In this document: positions 11,511 through 24,371 of the stretch, piece by piece
Layout: every line of letters begins with the position of its first letter
How positions within the stretch are numbered: position 1 is the first letter of the stretch
Assembly: GCA_008711295.1 (NCBI GenBank)
Contig: VUYV01000003.1
Location: forward strand, 6,645,010 to 6,709,009
Source of the DNA: Anarhynchus alexandrinus
Lineage: Eukaryota > Chordata > Aves > Charadriiformes > Charadriidae
Direction: 5' to 3'
DNA: 64,000 bases
Made by a program: the position numbers and the translations under genes
Notes under the pieces: model-generated
The model's database searches: none
The model's input: only the letters and a program-made list of their open reading frames with translations
Told to the model about the DNA's origin: nothing

Positions 11511-14500
11511 ATACCCCACCTCCCCTCAAACCCCCTAAAAAGTAACTTATGCATCAAGCCATAAAACTCCTTTGGAAAAAGATTGTTGCAGTGTATTCTT
11601 CAAGAGGGTTTAATTTGAGATGCTTCTTTTTCAGGTGAAAACCCCAAGACATAGAGACAATAGATTGACTTATTTTTAGCTTTGCTTTAGTCCAGTACTG
11701 TGTTAGTATTTCCTTTAAAATAGTTTCTCTTTGCTCCAAAGCTGATAAACAGTTTTAAGGTTCTAAATGTTGCTCTTAAAGACCCACTGAGGCACCAGGT
11801 TTAATCTTACACACTGGGTGACTACCCTTCCAGCTGAAAGATATGGAAAGCCATGATAAAATGGGGAGAAAGCTTAAAGTCTTTAAAGAAAACAGCATCT
11901 TTCTTTCATATATATATTTTCAGTGATGTATACATTTGAATTGCCTATGCAATTCCATAAATTTAAGACTGATGAAATGAAATACCTTCTGAAATTCCTC
12001 TCTCGGATGGAAAAGTGATTGACAACTCTTATTAAACAAACTTCTATACAAAATGGTAACTCCTCTGTAGTGTACTTTTGGAAATTGGAATTTGGAAATT
12101 TGGAACTGGAAATTAAATTGAATATAAAACTGGAATAAAATATTCTAGTTTTCACTAATTTCTGGATGGAATGGTATCTCCAGAGGTCAATATTAGCATT
12201 AGCTGTTGCAAGTATTGAACAATTATCTACATTCAAACCAGCAGTTTCACTGATGCCTTGAAAATAGTCAGCAAACAGCTGACTTCCAGCTATGAAATAA
12301 TGAATCTCTCTCAGAAACAGCATTTCTATGTTTCAAGGCATCACTGACCTTTGAGATAAAAACTGGACATTTCAACTAATTTTTAATTGCTTTCTCAACA
12401 AGAAACTACTAAATATTAAGATGTGGAGAGCTAGGACTTAACCTTTAAGAAAGAAAACACCTACAGCCTTTGCTGAGACAATCAGATGATCCACATGAAT
12501 TATTGCAAGTAATAGTATGACGTACTTTTGATACCTCTGCAGCAGTCACCTTACTGTTTCTTGTAACTTCATAGTCCATACTGACAAAAAACCACCAAAA
12601 CTTTCTTCATGTTAATTACGATAGAGTTGTTTTCTGATCTTTCCAGATTTCCATGCTTATTTACTTCAGACAGTCATGAGAAACTGAAAACCTGTGAAAA
12701 CTACAGTAAACTTCAGTGTTTACTGTTGCCCTTACTAAGTGAATAAAAAATATTTTTCTACTCACACAAATCAAAACCCTTTTTAGGGTGTGGACTCTGG
12801 CCTCATGATGGAATGTTTCTATCGCAGACACTGTCACAGTCATGACCTGCCTTGAAGGTGTAACCTGACAAAACTAAAAATTGCAGAGGCAATACTTAGG
12901 TTCAGTATTAGACCATGATAGGCTGTGAACTCTTGGCAAATTTGGACAGCAGTTCCCAGAAACTGGGTTATATTTAGCAATAAAACACCCTCTTGTAAAA
13001 TGTATTGATTAAAGTGATCTTTAGAATTCAAAGGACATTTTTTAGATATATATTATATATAGAAACTCTAGCATAAGGCCCTTCAGGCAAGTAGAATAGG
13101 AGAGATATTTTGCACGTATATATTAAAATAATTTTATAGCAGTTCAGTGACAATTCCAATAATTTCTATATAAAGTCTAGAAGGAAATTTAGGGATTTTT
13201 TTGAAGGTGCTGCGTAAATGTAAACTATATTTGGCTGGGCTGAAGTATGCAGGACTTGGTCTGAAAAAAAGAGTATGACTGAGCTCTTTTCTGAAGGCAA
13301 TTAAATTTACCCATCTAGTTCATTTTAGCTACCTAGGAGTCCTCTGGGGGAGTAGAGGGCTAAAGTGCATTCAACTCCTTGTATTCCAAGCAAGTTCTTA
13401 ATTCAGAAATACCGGGTCTAGGAAGTGAGCAGTCATCACTCTTGACTTTTTTAAAAAGCTTTTCATTTGAGTTCTCTGTTGACAGTCTCACCTTATTTTC
13501 GTCCCTGAGACACAGAGAAACCCTTTTATCTTTCCAAATCTATACCATTGGTTGTGGAACTCTTTCTGTAATTTCCTCAACAACTCAAGACATATATCAG
13601 TAGTACAAAAAGGCCTTATCAGAGCCTGGACTTAAAACCTCAAAATTTATCTGGTAAATATATTGGCAGACAGTTTGAAGGACTCCAAGAAGGAGCTGGC
13701 TTCGTACCAAATCCCAAGGCCTAAGAGTACACACTGAATTCCTCCAATAAACTTTACTAGTGTCCATGCATGACAAATATATACAATTTACACAGTCATT
13801 ATTAAATATTTTGAAATATTTTGATTCTTCACTGAACCTTTCCTTAGCAGAATAACAAGTGCAAAAGCAGAGGACTGAAATAATATCATGTTTTAACAAG
13901 CAAAATTGCAAGCAGTTACATGTCTGTTTTCAGTTCAGGTGTGCCATTCAGTATATTCTCTCAGCATTGCAGAAAATAACTTTTCTTTCTTGCGTTTCAT
14001 TTTTTTGTTAAAGAACAGGGTTTTTTGGGGTAAATTCTACGCTTAAAGTTTAATCAAATCTTACATTAGTAAGGACTGCTCTGAAAAGACTTGATCGATT
14101 CAATGTCTTTCCTTTATTTGTGAAACATGAATTAAATAAGAAACACTGCTTTACACAGAGTCATGAAATCACCCTAATGCTGAGCATTTCCAAGTATTAC
14201 CAATTGCCTCTTAGCTCAGTAAAAATTGAAGTTACTTGGCTTTTTTAAAAAGGAGCAGTATTTGAAGAATAGTCTCTGTGCAGGTGTTATACTTCAGCAG
14301 AAAGTTACCTATCACAATTCTTAGGATTTTAAAGGAAAAAGAGAAGTCAGACCGGAAAAATCAAGAAGCAGTATTGTATTTTTTCACCTTTTTTTTTTCT
14401 TCCATGAAGTAAAATTATAAATGTTTGTTAGTTAACCAAAATATTTTGTTTTCCTTGAAATTGAGTATTTTGTTTGCCAACCTTAATAAAGATTTTTTTC

Positions 14501-14795
14501 ATTTTACATAAGTTTTTAAAGTACTTTGCTTGAAGGGTAATGACTCTAAATACATCTGTACTCCTGCATCCTAAAGTAAAACTTGCAAAAAGTCAAGAAG
14601 AAAAAGCTTTTTTGCTTTTTTTCTGAGACTGCTGACTTTAGGTGAGTATGTGTTTTTTCTGTAGTCCCCCATAACTTTCTTTTTCAATGAACTTTCTGTT
14701 TACTTGGGAAAAAATGTAATCCCACTTGTCAACAGAAAAAAAAAAGAAAAAAGGTTGTTTTCTCAGCTTGATAAGCTCCTTTCTTCTTTTCCCAG
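11511..14795. other. AT-rich non-coding stretch, no gene seen
   Basis: No coding segment is supported. At 12078-12116 there is a degenerate array of the motif TTTGGAAA (about four to five imperfect units), the only internal structure I noted. Confidence 0.55.
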
Positions 14796-14942
14796 AGCTA
14801 TGCAAAATATGTTTTGGCAACACAGAGGACAGAATGAGGACAAGATCTTGTGGCTGAGGATCAGTGGGTTTACATAGTTCAAGAAGTATTCTGGGAAGAA
14901 GTTATGTCAGATTCAGTCAAAATCCTCCTCCGCTATGTAAAG
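14796..14942 (+). other. Exon-like segment with good splice sites, function unknown
   Basis: The segment is preceded by a strong acceptor (ttcttcttttcccag ending at 14795) and followed by a good donor (AAG|GTATTT at 14943). The 147-base interior has stops in all three frames: one frame is open for 26 codons from 14797 to a TAG at 14875, and another is open from 14838 through the donor. Either it is a non-coding RNA exon, or a coding exon broken by one frameshift near 14860, or chance. I do not recognise either peptide and no partner exon was found. Confidence 0.22.
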
Positions 14943-16110
14943 GTATTTCATTTCCTCTCCATATACCAGAGTTGTATTTTGGGACTTTTCACCTGCTTTC
15001 TGCCATGGCACATCTCTGTTCCTCACTGGCTGCAGCTTTTGGTCTTCACCATCCATACATATGAACATTTTCTCATTCACGGTGCGTTCAGACACACAGC
15101 CTGTTTTCTGAGCACACACACGGTGAAGTATTCAGTCATTCCGTCCATGTTCATTCTCATTCTCATTGTTCTTCAAGGAAATGCAATGGACCTGATAGCT
15201 TGGGTTCATCCTGCACCACACTGAATGGCTTATTGCTTAAGAACCTTATTACAGGTCCATCAATCACATTTAAAATTTTTCTAGTGCTAGAATCCTTTTC
15301 CACAGGAAAATAATGACTACTTTCTAAGGAACTGTGAACCAATAAAATTATCTCCATTCTAGAAGTGGTTATGTTGGTTTAGTTGTATTAATAGCATCAA
15401 GAAATGCATTTTGTACAATTATAGTGTACAAATAAGGGCCTAAAGATCAAACTCAACATACTTTATGGTTACTTTTTAGAATTTTAATCATGGAATACTA
15501 TTTTCTCCCACAGTAATTTCAAAGTGAATACTATTAAAATACTTTATACAAATATTCCAAACAACACAGTAAAGACTTTGTCACTTTAGTGCTAAAGAAA
15601 TGTATGCTTATTGACCTAAGGAGGTTCTGAAAATGACTGAAGTATTTAAAAAGCCCACAATAATGACAATTATGATCAACTCCATCATTGAATTATGGAG
15701 ATCTGGATCTGACTGACAGAAACTTGCGTTTTAAAACAAATGTTGATCATTTTTTCCCCCAAGATGTTCTGTGCTTTTAATTTAACAGCACTGTTTCATG
15801 CATCATACTAATTCAAATTATAAGCAAAAAAAATGACACAGTCATTTATGGCAACAGATGTAAATCATAAAAATCAGGTATTCAAGGGAAAATATTAGAT
15901 TCTGCAATTCTAATACAGATTATTATTTTTTCCATGACACAGTTCAGGGTGTTCTGGGGCACAGGAAGTCCACCACTTCTCTTAAGAAATTATTTTGCTG
16001 TCTAACTGCTTTCAGTATCAGAAAAATGTGTCTATCATCCAGCCAGTGCTTTACTGTTTATAGCCATTTTTCTTAGTTATCACATTTTATATAATGCTGT
16101 TCCGTTCCTT

Positions 16111-16140
16111 CCCCTTCCCCCCCCCCCACACCCCACCCCC
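16111..16140 (-). repeat. C-rich tract, possible minus-strand G-quadruplex
   Basis: On the plus strand, four C runs (C4, C11, C4, C5) are separated by loops of 2, 3 and 1 bases. The minus strand therefore has four G runs with very short loops, matching the usual G-quadruplex sequence pattern. No nearby gene gives it context. Confidence 0.7.
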
Positions 16141-16282
16141 ATCTATTCATATTCCCTTTCCTGCTTTCAGGCATTGCTTAGCCAAGCAACACATTATAAG
16201 ATTATGCCTCCAGCTCCCTTATAAAATAATCTGTTGCTGTTCCATTTAGATTCTTATCTGTCAATACCTCTATTGCAAAGGA

Positions 16283-16302
16283 AAACAAACAAACAAACAA
16301 AC
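16283..16302 (+). repeat. (AAAC)5 microsatellite
   Basis: Five perfect AAAC units lie in AT-rich DNA. There is no associated LINE or SINE tail that I can identify. Confidence 0.95.
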
Positions 16303-19300
16303 TGTATATTCTAGCTATGTTCATAGCAAAGTCACATAAATGGAATTATTGCAATGTTTTCATGCACAAGAAAGCATAAAATAAAAACCTCAGATTTCAT
16401 TCCATGTATGTGAAACCTCCTTTAACAAAGTGACTACTGCTACCTTGAACTTCATTATCGTTTCTAGAGTCATCTTCCTGACCCTCACCTGTGTGGAAAA
16501 TGTTTGATATTTACCATAAAACTACCAGTATTCATTTTTTCCAAGCTGCATCTTATTGTTATTTTCTTGCTTATTCTGAATTTACCATCAGGGTATTCCT
16601 CTACTCTTATCAGCAGTTAGATCAGTTGGCAAGGTAGTCACGAAACATGTTGTTTATTACTTCTTCCAGGTCATCAGTGAAGATATCAAACAAGAAAAGA
16701 TTCTACAGGTGTCACTGTAGTGACCTCAGGAAGTCTGCATTTTGCTTGGTACGCTCTGTTTTATAACAATTGTCACATTTCACGCATATTTCACTTCAAT
16801 TTTCCTTCTATAATGTAGGTCAGCCCCTGTTCCATTCACTACCTTGATTTAAATCTGGGTCTTATTGCCTCAATACACTAAACACTGCCGATCACCCTAA
16901 TTTCAAAAGTTAGCATGTCGCATGCTGCTATCTGAATGCCTAGTTTCAAGGTTGAGATCAAAATGTGAGATGGCATTGGTTGTTTTTCAACCTGCTGTGT
17001 AGGTGCTCATATTTCCGTTTCACATTAAATTAATTTCAAGATGACTACTTCGATGAAAACTGAACTGTTGAAGATGGACTTCCAAGTTACAAAGCAACTC
17101 TAGAGCAATAAGCAAGAAGATGAAAAACAAATCTAAAGTATATTGCATTGCCTGACTGATATGGAAATGAAAAGTTAACATTTTCTTTTTCTCCTGCTAT
17201 CTTGAAAACAATTCTAACTGGCTATTTCAGGTGCATTTTTGCTTCAACTGCCACATAATGATCATCAATGATTGCTGTAGGGTAAAGAATGATATTCAGA
17301 ATGAGGTGTACAAAAAATACTCAGTTATAAGCATAATGTTTCAACTAGAGATGTTGACAATCACAAAAAATCCGTCGTGTGTAAATAGGATGGAGTGGTT
17401 TGGGGCTGGTTTTATAGACTTTAAAATAGGCTGCTGTAGCATAGATGTTTACTATGTGTAACCTCTGGAGTACTCACAGTAGGAACAGTAGCCAATTTTT
17501 GCTTCCCAGTCATGGCATTCATTACCAGAAATACAGTCAGGGAGCTATAGAAATAAAACCATTTAAAATTGCCTCTAGCATTACGAAGATAAGTTTTATA
17601 ACAAAACCATTTCAAAATTTATAAAAGTATTCATTTTCTTGAAAAAAAATTTGCATTTGTTTTATTTTTATTTCCTTGATGATATTTAGAACTAAAAGGT
17701 ATGGTTTGACAGTGACTGTCCCATAAGATTCATGTATTTGTTGTGCACGGATTGCAGCAAACCAGAGAATATTGTTAATGGAATTTTTTCAACAATCTTT
17801 GTCAGCCCTGAGATAATCAAAACTGCTTGAAGTCACTCCCAAAAACCAAAATGAAGCTGAGGTGTCTTTCATGAACAAATAATAGGTATGACAAAACTGC
17901 AGGTTTCTATGGGGAAGCTATAGATTTTTTTGTATAGAAATTCAAAGGGAGAAAAGTAGTTCTGTATTGTTACTTAGGTTTCCCTGATGTATGATGCTAC
18001 CTCTGTACTTTCTAAAATCACATGAAAGTTGACCAAACCCACTTTTTTTATTATTTTTTTTTTTTATCGTTTGTCATTCCCGTGTGATCTGTATCGGTCT
18101 GTACTTCAGTCACTACATTAAATGGCAAAATGTCTGCACAAATTATCCTTGCTGATATAACACCTTAGATTCTGCAGGCCAGGAATACAGCTCATGAATG
18201 TTCTGACAAGAGAAATATTTTTAAAAATTCCAGAAGCAAATTCTCTGCTGCAATATACTTGAAAGACGTACTGGAAACCAGTCCCAAGCACAGTATGCAG
18301 CCAAATCAGTTAATATCCTTTCCTGTTCCAATCTATAGCTAGTAATGAGCTGCATGTATTCATTCCATACACAGGTTTGTATAAATAATGAGTTATGATT
18401 TTCATGATTGAAAAAAAGCTTATCTATTTGCATACAACAGCTTCATCCTGAGATTTAAATGCCACCTCACTTGGGAGGGGCAGGTGTGAAAACCTCTCAA
18501 AGCTTATCAGTTAACTTCGTTTTGTCAAAACCAGCAGAGCAGCAGAGAGCACCTGGCCTGCCAAAGTAATACTAACATTTAAAGAGGAGAGGGGTGGATC
18601 ATAATGGGAGAGTGAGAGCACTGGCGCCACCTCAAGAATCAATAATTTTGTAGAAAGCTCAAATTGAAATGCATATAATCCACGAAAAAGACCAGACATA
18701 AAAGCTAACAACCCTCCCTACTCCAGAATTCTCTCCTGCAGAGACTGAGCACAGTACTGAGTCTCTGACCACGTTGGAAAATAAGCTTGTTATCTGGACA
18801 GAAAACGAAAGAGAGATGATTTGGATTTGGTTTTAGTATAAGTAGATTAAGCATGCCTTTCTTTCAGTTCCACTACTTTAATCTTTATAAACCCTTTGTA
18901 ACTTTTTTTACTACTTTGGAGTGGGTAATTTTCTCCAGAACATCATAATGATAAGTGGATACCTTTCCACCCATCCAGAAAGGCAAATTTGTGAACTGAT
19001 AATGCAGGAGTGGGAGACAATTTTTTGGGTTTTTTTTTTTTGGCCATCTTTACCTATGAAAACTCTGTGCTTTATTGGAATATAGTTGGGAGCACACATG
19101 AATAGAAGAGTTTAGAATAGCACAGATGAAAGAGTTTGTTAAAAGGTAGGAAAAATGTTGGTATATATCACTTGGTATAGCAATGAGTTTCTATCACCAG
19201 CTCAAAATTTGAGCAGGATGTAATTTCTGATTGTATATAGTATGGTTACTTCACACAATAGAAAGCTGCATGAGTCTTTCCTTGCATGCATCCCACGGAT

Positions 19301-22300
19301 TCATTTTGTGTGCCCAAACCAGCACTCCAGAGCATTGTGAACATTTTCCTCTCTCCCTGGCCTAATTAATTTTTCATTCTCTTCTGCCTATTTACACAGT
19401 CTCAGCAGGGCTGAACAGTTTGTAAGGTAAGTGTCTTTCCTGGGAAATAACAGAATATGTTTGAAGTTCCTTAGGCAGGCAGGAAATTAAACCTGGATCT
19501 CCTACTGTCTGGCCAAGTCTCTGACCAATACACTGTTAAAAAAAAGGAGGGAAAACTTCCCTTGTCATATCTGAAGTATGTTCTCTGGAAGAAATTAGAG
19601 AAGCAGACAACTCCTAGGCCATGCATCCCACATGGCAGATAGATCACCATGGTATCTAGTGAGGCATGAAAGATGAAAAATTTAAGACGAATCCTGATAA
19701 ATTTTCAGAATTTCTGTATTAACTAACTACAGTCAGCTGTACTTAGGGAATGTTCAGAATGATTACTTAGGGAATGTTGAGACACGAGCTAGCTCTTGCT
19801 TCTTGTGAAATCCATGCTGAGACATCTATCTCTATGTTAACACATGCTTCTGGTTTCCATCCTGGATGCTCGTACCTAAGATCCAGACGTTGCTGTAGCC
19901 CAGGGATCCTTCCCTTCCACAAACTTTANTGACAGTACTTCGCCACTACACTGATGTGCTGTTATTTTAAATGCATCAAAATTTTTAGAAATGCTTGAAT
20001 ATGTAGGGAGAAGAGACACATAACTGCATGTGAGAAATAGTTATTATCTATTTAGTGAAAGAAAAGCACTTTTATCAAAGGACTTATTTATGTCACAGAT
20101 GAACAAATTTTCAGGTGAACTCCCACAAAAACATTCATGTTTTCTTATTGCTTCTTTCAGAGGAACAGTTCTGTGCATGAACTTTTTAAGTGCTGAGCAC
20201 ATCATGCTAGAATATAAGATCGATTTCATGCCATACTTGAACTCAGATACACCCTGAATATGTAATTTATTCATGGTTAGTCTAATGAAACTAAATATAA
20301 TTAGGATGCTTCTGTAACTAAGAGTTTGCTATTATGAACGCTGGCATTTTTCTATGTTTCTGTGAACAGCTTTCTATGAGAATTATTAATCTTAGTAGTA
20401 GAGATACATTATTAGTAAGATACTGAGTTATTGCACAATAAATCTGACAAAATGAGCTGTCGACACATATGAAAAAGATGCCATTAACCACAAACATAAT
20501 ATTTAATGGAAGACAGAGTAACGATAAAATTATATTCAAATTTTGCATAATTGAGTAATATAATCACTAGTTTTAGCAGATGGCTGCTTTAAATGGGAGA
20601 CGAAGTATATTGGGGAGAGGAAGGGAAGCAGAGGAGAGAGAGAAGATCGTTAGTATAGAAATTAAGACAAGTTAGCTTTGAAATGTTTCCCATTACCACA
20701 GCACTGAAATTCCAGCCAAATAGTGTTCTATAACTGAATAAAACCCCTAAATTAAATGTTTGCTCTTGTTTCTGTATTAGCACTTTCTATATGTATTAGC
20801 ACCATTTAGATGAGAATCTTTGAATGCCGTGGCAATGACTTAATGAACTAATATTTGGGAAAGTATCGTTGCCGTCTAACACTTAGAGTAAGAATTAGTC
20901 TGTTACATGCTAGTAATTGTATGTTGCTAAGTAGTAAATTTCCTTCAAATTAAGGTATATTGCCTTTGCTTCTCCTGTGGAAGGATGTAAGTTCTCATTC
21001 TGTAACTTTAAGTTTTGTATTTGCTAAAGATACCATTGTATAATTAAATTTAAATATGAGATATTTCTCCACAAATATTTTTGTCAGTGATCACCTCCTC
21101 CTTACAGCCCTAATTCCCACTGGATAATTAGAGTCCGAGTTTCTCATTTGGGCTATTAAAAACCTAAATACTTACGTTGTATTTACAGGTTCAGCATTTT
21201 ACAGTGTTTCCAATTTCAAGCAGACAGCATCTGTTAAATCTGTGAGTTTCTTGCAGCAAAGTCCACTCCAGCCTAAACGCGCTGTTAAATCTGAATAAAA
21301 AGAAACACATTATAATTCTCTCCACAGATATTAACAGAAAGTATTTTGCCATGAAGCCACCTATTTGGGCTATTTCAAAACAAAAGAATTTGGAAGGGAG
21401 TTCTAAATTCTCAGGCAGTTTTCTGATAACCCATCTTATACCAAAAATGTCAATTTTGTGCCAGGACACAAGAAAAGAAACATTCCCTCTGGTAGCGAAA
21501 TAAGAGTATGATTGTACTCTGGGTACATTTCATGATTTCACAGTGAAAAAGCACTAGCACAGACTTCACCATGAGCTAGTTACCCAATATCCGTGGTCTA
21601 GGGAAGACCAGTAAAGCACCAGTTAATATATATTTTGCCCAGTTTTAGTGTTGGTTTTTGTATATGCTTGTTGAATACACAGGAACTATAGAAGAATGTG
21701 TACTACAGAGAATTTTTTTTCTTATGATTGATAAATAATATCTAGGAGAATATAATTTTGATAGGATAGTTTTTATTTCTCATAAACCTTGGCTCAGCAG
21801 AAATTCCGAAAAAGGAGAGCATTTTTTTTGATAGTGTGTGGTAGAACATGCATAAAGACAAAATATATATGAGTTGGCCAGAATTGCTCATATAGCTTTC
21901 TTAAATTCCTGAGGAATATCCTCAGAAAGGTTTGTGTATCTTTGAGTACACAAACACTCCTGAAAGTTTTGAGTCTCTTTATGCCAAAGCCTAGCCTATC
22001 AGTGGAAGTCCACTAAAAGTATACTGGACTACATAGACCTGCTTTTACTTCAACAGTATGGTTGGTACACAACACCTTCAGTCTCAGTAAACAGTGTCTC
22101 TATCTTAGGATAACATGACTTTGTGCACGTTTCCCCCCACCCCCATTTACAATTCAGAAGTTTTCTTTGTTTTCTTTTTTTAAAGCACCTCACTGTTTCC
22201 ACAGTTAAGCAAATATTGATCTTAAAAACTGGTGTCAAATGATTTGGGGAGCCCTAAGAGGCAAAAAAACCCAGAAAGCAAAGGAGTTGAAAAGAAGCAC

Positions 22301-24104
22301 AGACTGACTAATAATTAGCTAAAATTTATTAGAAGAAATTCCTCACAGACTTCTTTACCATTGTTCCTTGTCTTGGCCACATGACAGCCACACACTTGTT
22401 ACGTCACTACCAGAACAAGCCTTTTGAGATGAATTATTTAATTCAGCACAGATTTATGATTACTAACATAACAGCTCGATAGCCTCATTGGCCTCANACG
22501 AGGCAAAAAAAAAAAAGAAAAACAAACCTTGTCAATCAAAAAAATAAGAATGTTAACAAAAAGTGGATATGTATACAAAAATTTTCAAACCAGTGAACAG
22601 GTGCTTTATACGTCTATGGTAAAAAAACCCTATTAGAAACAAATACAGTTTCTGTAGAGGTCACTACTATTGTCAGACCCTGCATTTATTAAAGTGACTC
22701 TTAGAACAAATTATTACATAGTAATAATTTCTAGCAAACTAGAAAAGATATTTCAAAGTTTGCAACAGAGGAGATTAAAGTCTTCTGCTACATCCCTTGG
22801 AGGATGGCACGACCAGCAGAAATGTGAGACAGACATTTGAAGCTGAGTAAAGTTAAAGGAAAGAATTCTATCAATAACAACGGTATTTGGATATGGCCCA
22901 GCAGTTCTAGGAAGAGGGTTAAAAAACAGAGTTCTTGCAAGATCTCCACCTGCTCAAATACCATTGGAAAATACCTTTTTTAATTTTAAAATTGCACCTT
23001 AGCATCTGGCCTTCCCATCTTCACTAATATTTACATGTCTTTGAATACTTCATATTCATTACCCATGTCTGCTACATTAGGTCACTTCCACATACATCAT
23101 TTCTATTCGAACACTGAGAAGTGCGCTTATTGTGTCAGTGTCCAGTGAGTGTGAAGCGCAACTGCCAGATACACAGTAATTTTTAAAGCTATTTCTTTCC
23201 ACATACATTATGGAATGGTAATATATAGTAATAGTTTACTTGTATTATCTTACTATCAATAATTCCCTCAGTTCATCTGGCTATCAAATACCAGCTCAGA
23301 GTGTAAAATTGTTGCCATTGTTAATCAAGGTGTAAGGTAGGGTGTGCAGAATTTGGACAGCTTTCTTATGAAATACACAGACCTATTCTTACATTTCTCA
23401 GGAGAACCTTATACCTTATAGGGTGCTGAAAGTGGTGATGTGGGGAGGGGAAGGACGACCCCCACAAAACTAAGCATTCACACTGTGAGGACTTTCAGTA
23501 GCAGACCTTACACTCCCAACTTCAGATTTTGGTGTGAAAGTTTAACAAAGCTGATAGTTCTGAAATTCCTTTCCAGTTCTCTAGTTAGTCTCGCAGTTGA
23601 CATCTCCATGCCTCCAGAATAATGTCCTTCCAGAAAATTATTCATACTAATTTAAACCTGGGGTCTGCTTCCAGCTCTCCAGCCATCCTTTCTTGACAAG
23701 TTCAAGCTTTTCATAGCACCTTCCTTGAGAGTCTGACATAGAACAACATCCTCGCATTCGAAATCTGCTGTGATGCACAATAATCAGGATGAACTGTAAT
23801 CAGGTTCTATAACCACTAACAGGAACACGATAGCACCTAAAGCACGCAGAACATTTTGGAGTGACTGTAGAAGCATTTTAGGGATGGCACAGTGTAATTT
23901 CCTGAGTTGCTACCACCAAGTACCAGACTCTTGCCCAGACACACTTGTTCACCTTCAGAAAAGGACTCCCAAAGCACCTGTCATGGGCAAAACAGCCTAA
24001 TGCCAGGGAATTTTACTTCAGTGCTGGCTAGCCGACACAGACTTCCCAGCACTGATTACAGCGTTGAGGAAAGAAAGAGCACAAACAATTAGAGAAAAAC
24101 TTAC

Positions 24105-24371
24105 CCTTTCCTCTCCCCGGTCTGAATTTCCCTTATTTTCACAGCAGGGAACACTGTCAATATCGGTCCCAGGAGGTGGCCGGCAACGCAGGTGGGCAAA
24201 GTGGCCTGTGTAACCACTGCTGCTCTCCCCAGCACTACAGCTCCTGCCGTTCCCCTTCTCCATTGGACCCTGTGCCGGCACGACGCCGACTCCTGACAGC
24301 AACTCCCCGAGGAGCCCCGTCTCCTCCCTGGAAATGTGACCCTTTCTCTGACTGGACAGAGTCCGTGGCAT
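24105..24371 (-). other. Candidate minus-strand first exon in a locally GC-rich patch
   Basis: On the minus strand a reading frame starts at an ATG at 24371 and runs through a consensus donor (G|GTAAGT, plus-strand acttac at 24099-24104), leaving about 89 codons before the donor. The patch at 24115-24330 has more CpG dinucleotides than its surroundings (for example near 24180 and 24270-24320). The peptide is rich in G, S and R and matches nothing I know. It could be a first exon, a long non-coding RNA exon or chance in GC-rich DNA. Confidence 0.2.

Larger units (their letters stand above)
14943..24098. other. AT-rich non-coding stretch, no gene seen
   Basis: About 9 kb without a supportable gene. 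Features seen are a C-rich tract at 16111-16140, an AAAC array at 16283-16302, T-runs near 18043-18066, and a 24-base imperfect direct duplication beginning at 19741 (the 14-mer acttagggaatgtt at 19741 and 19765). Two unresolved bases lie at 19929 and 22497. Confidence 0.55.
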
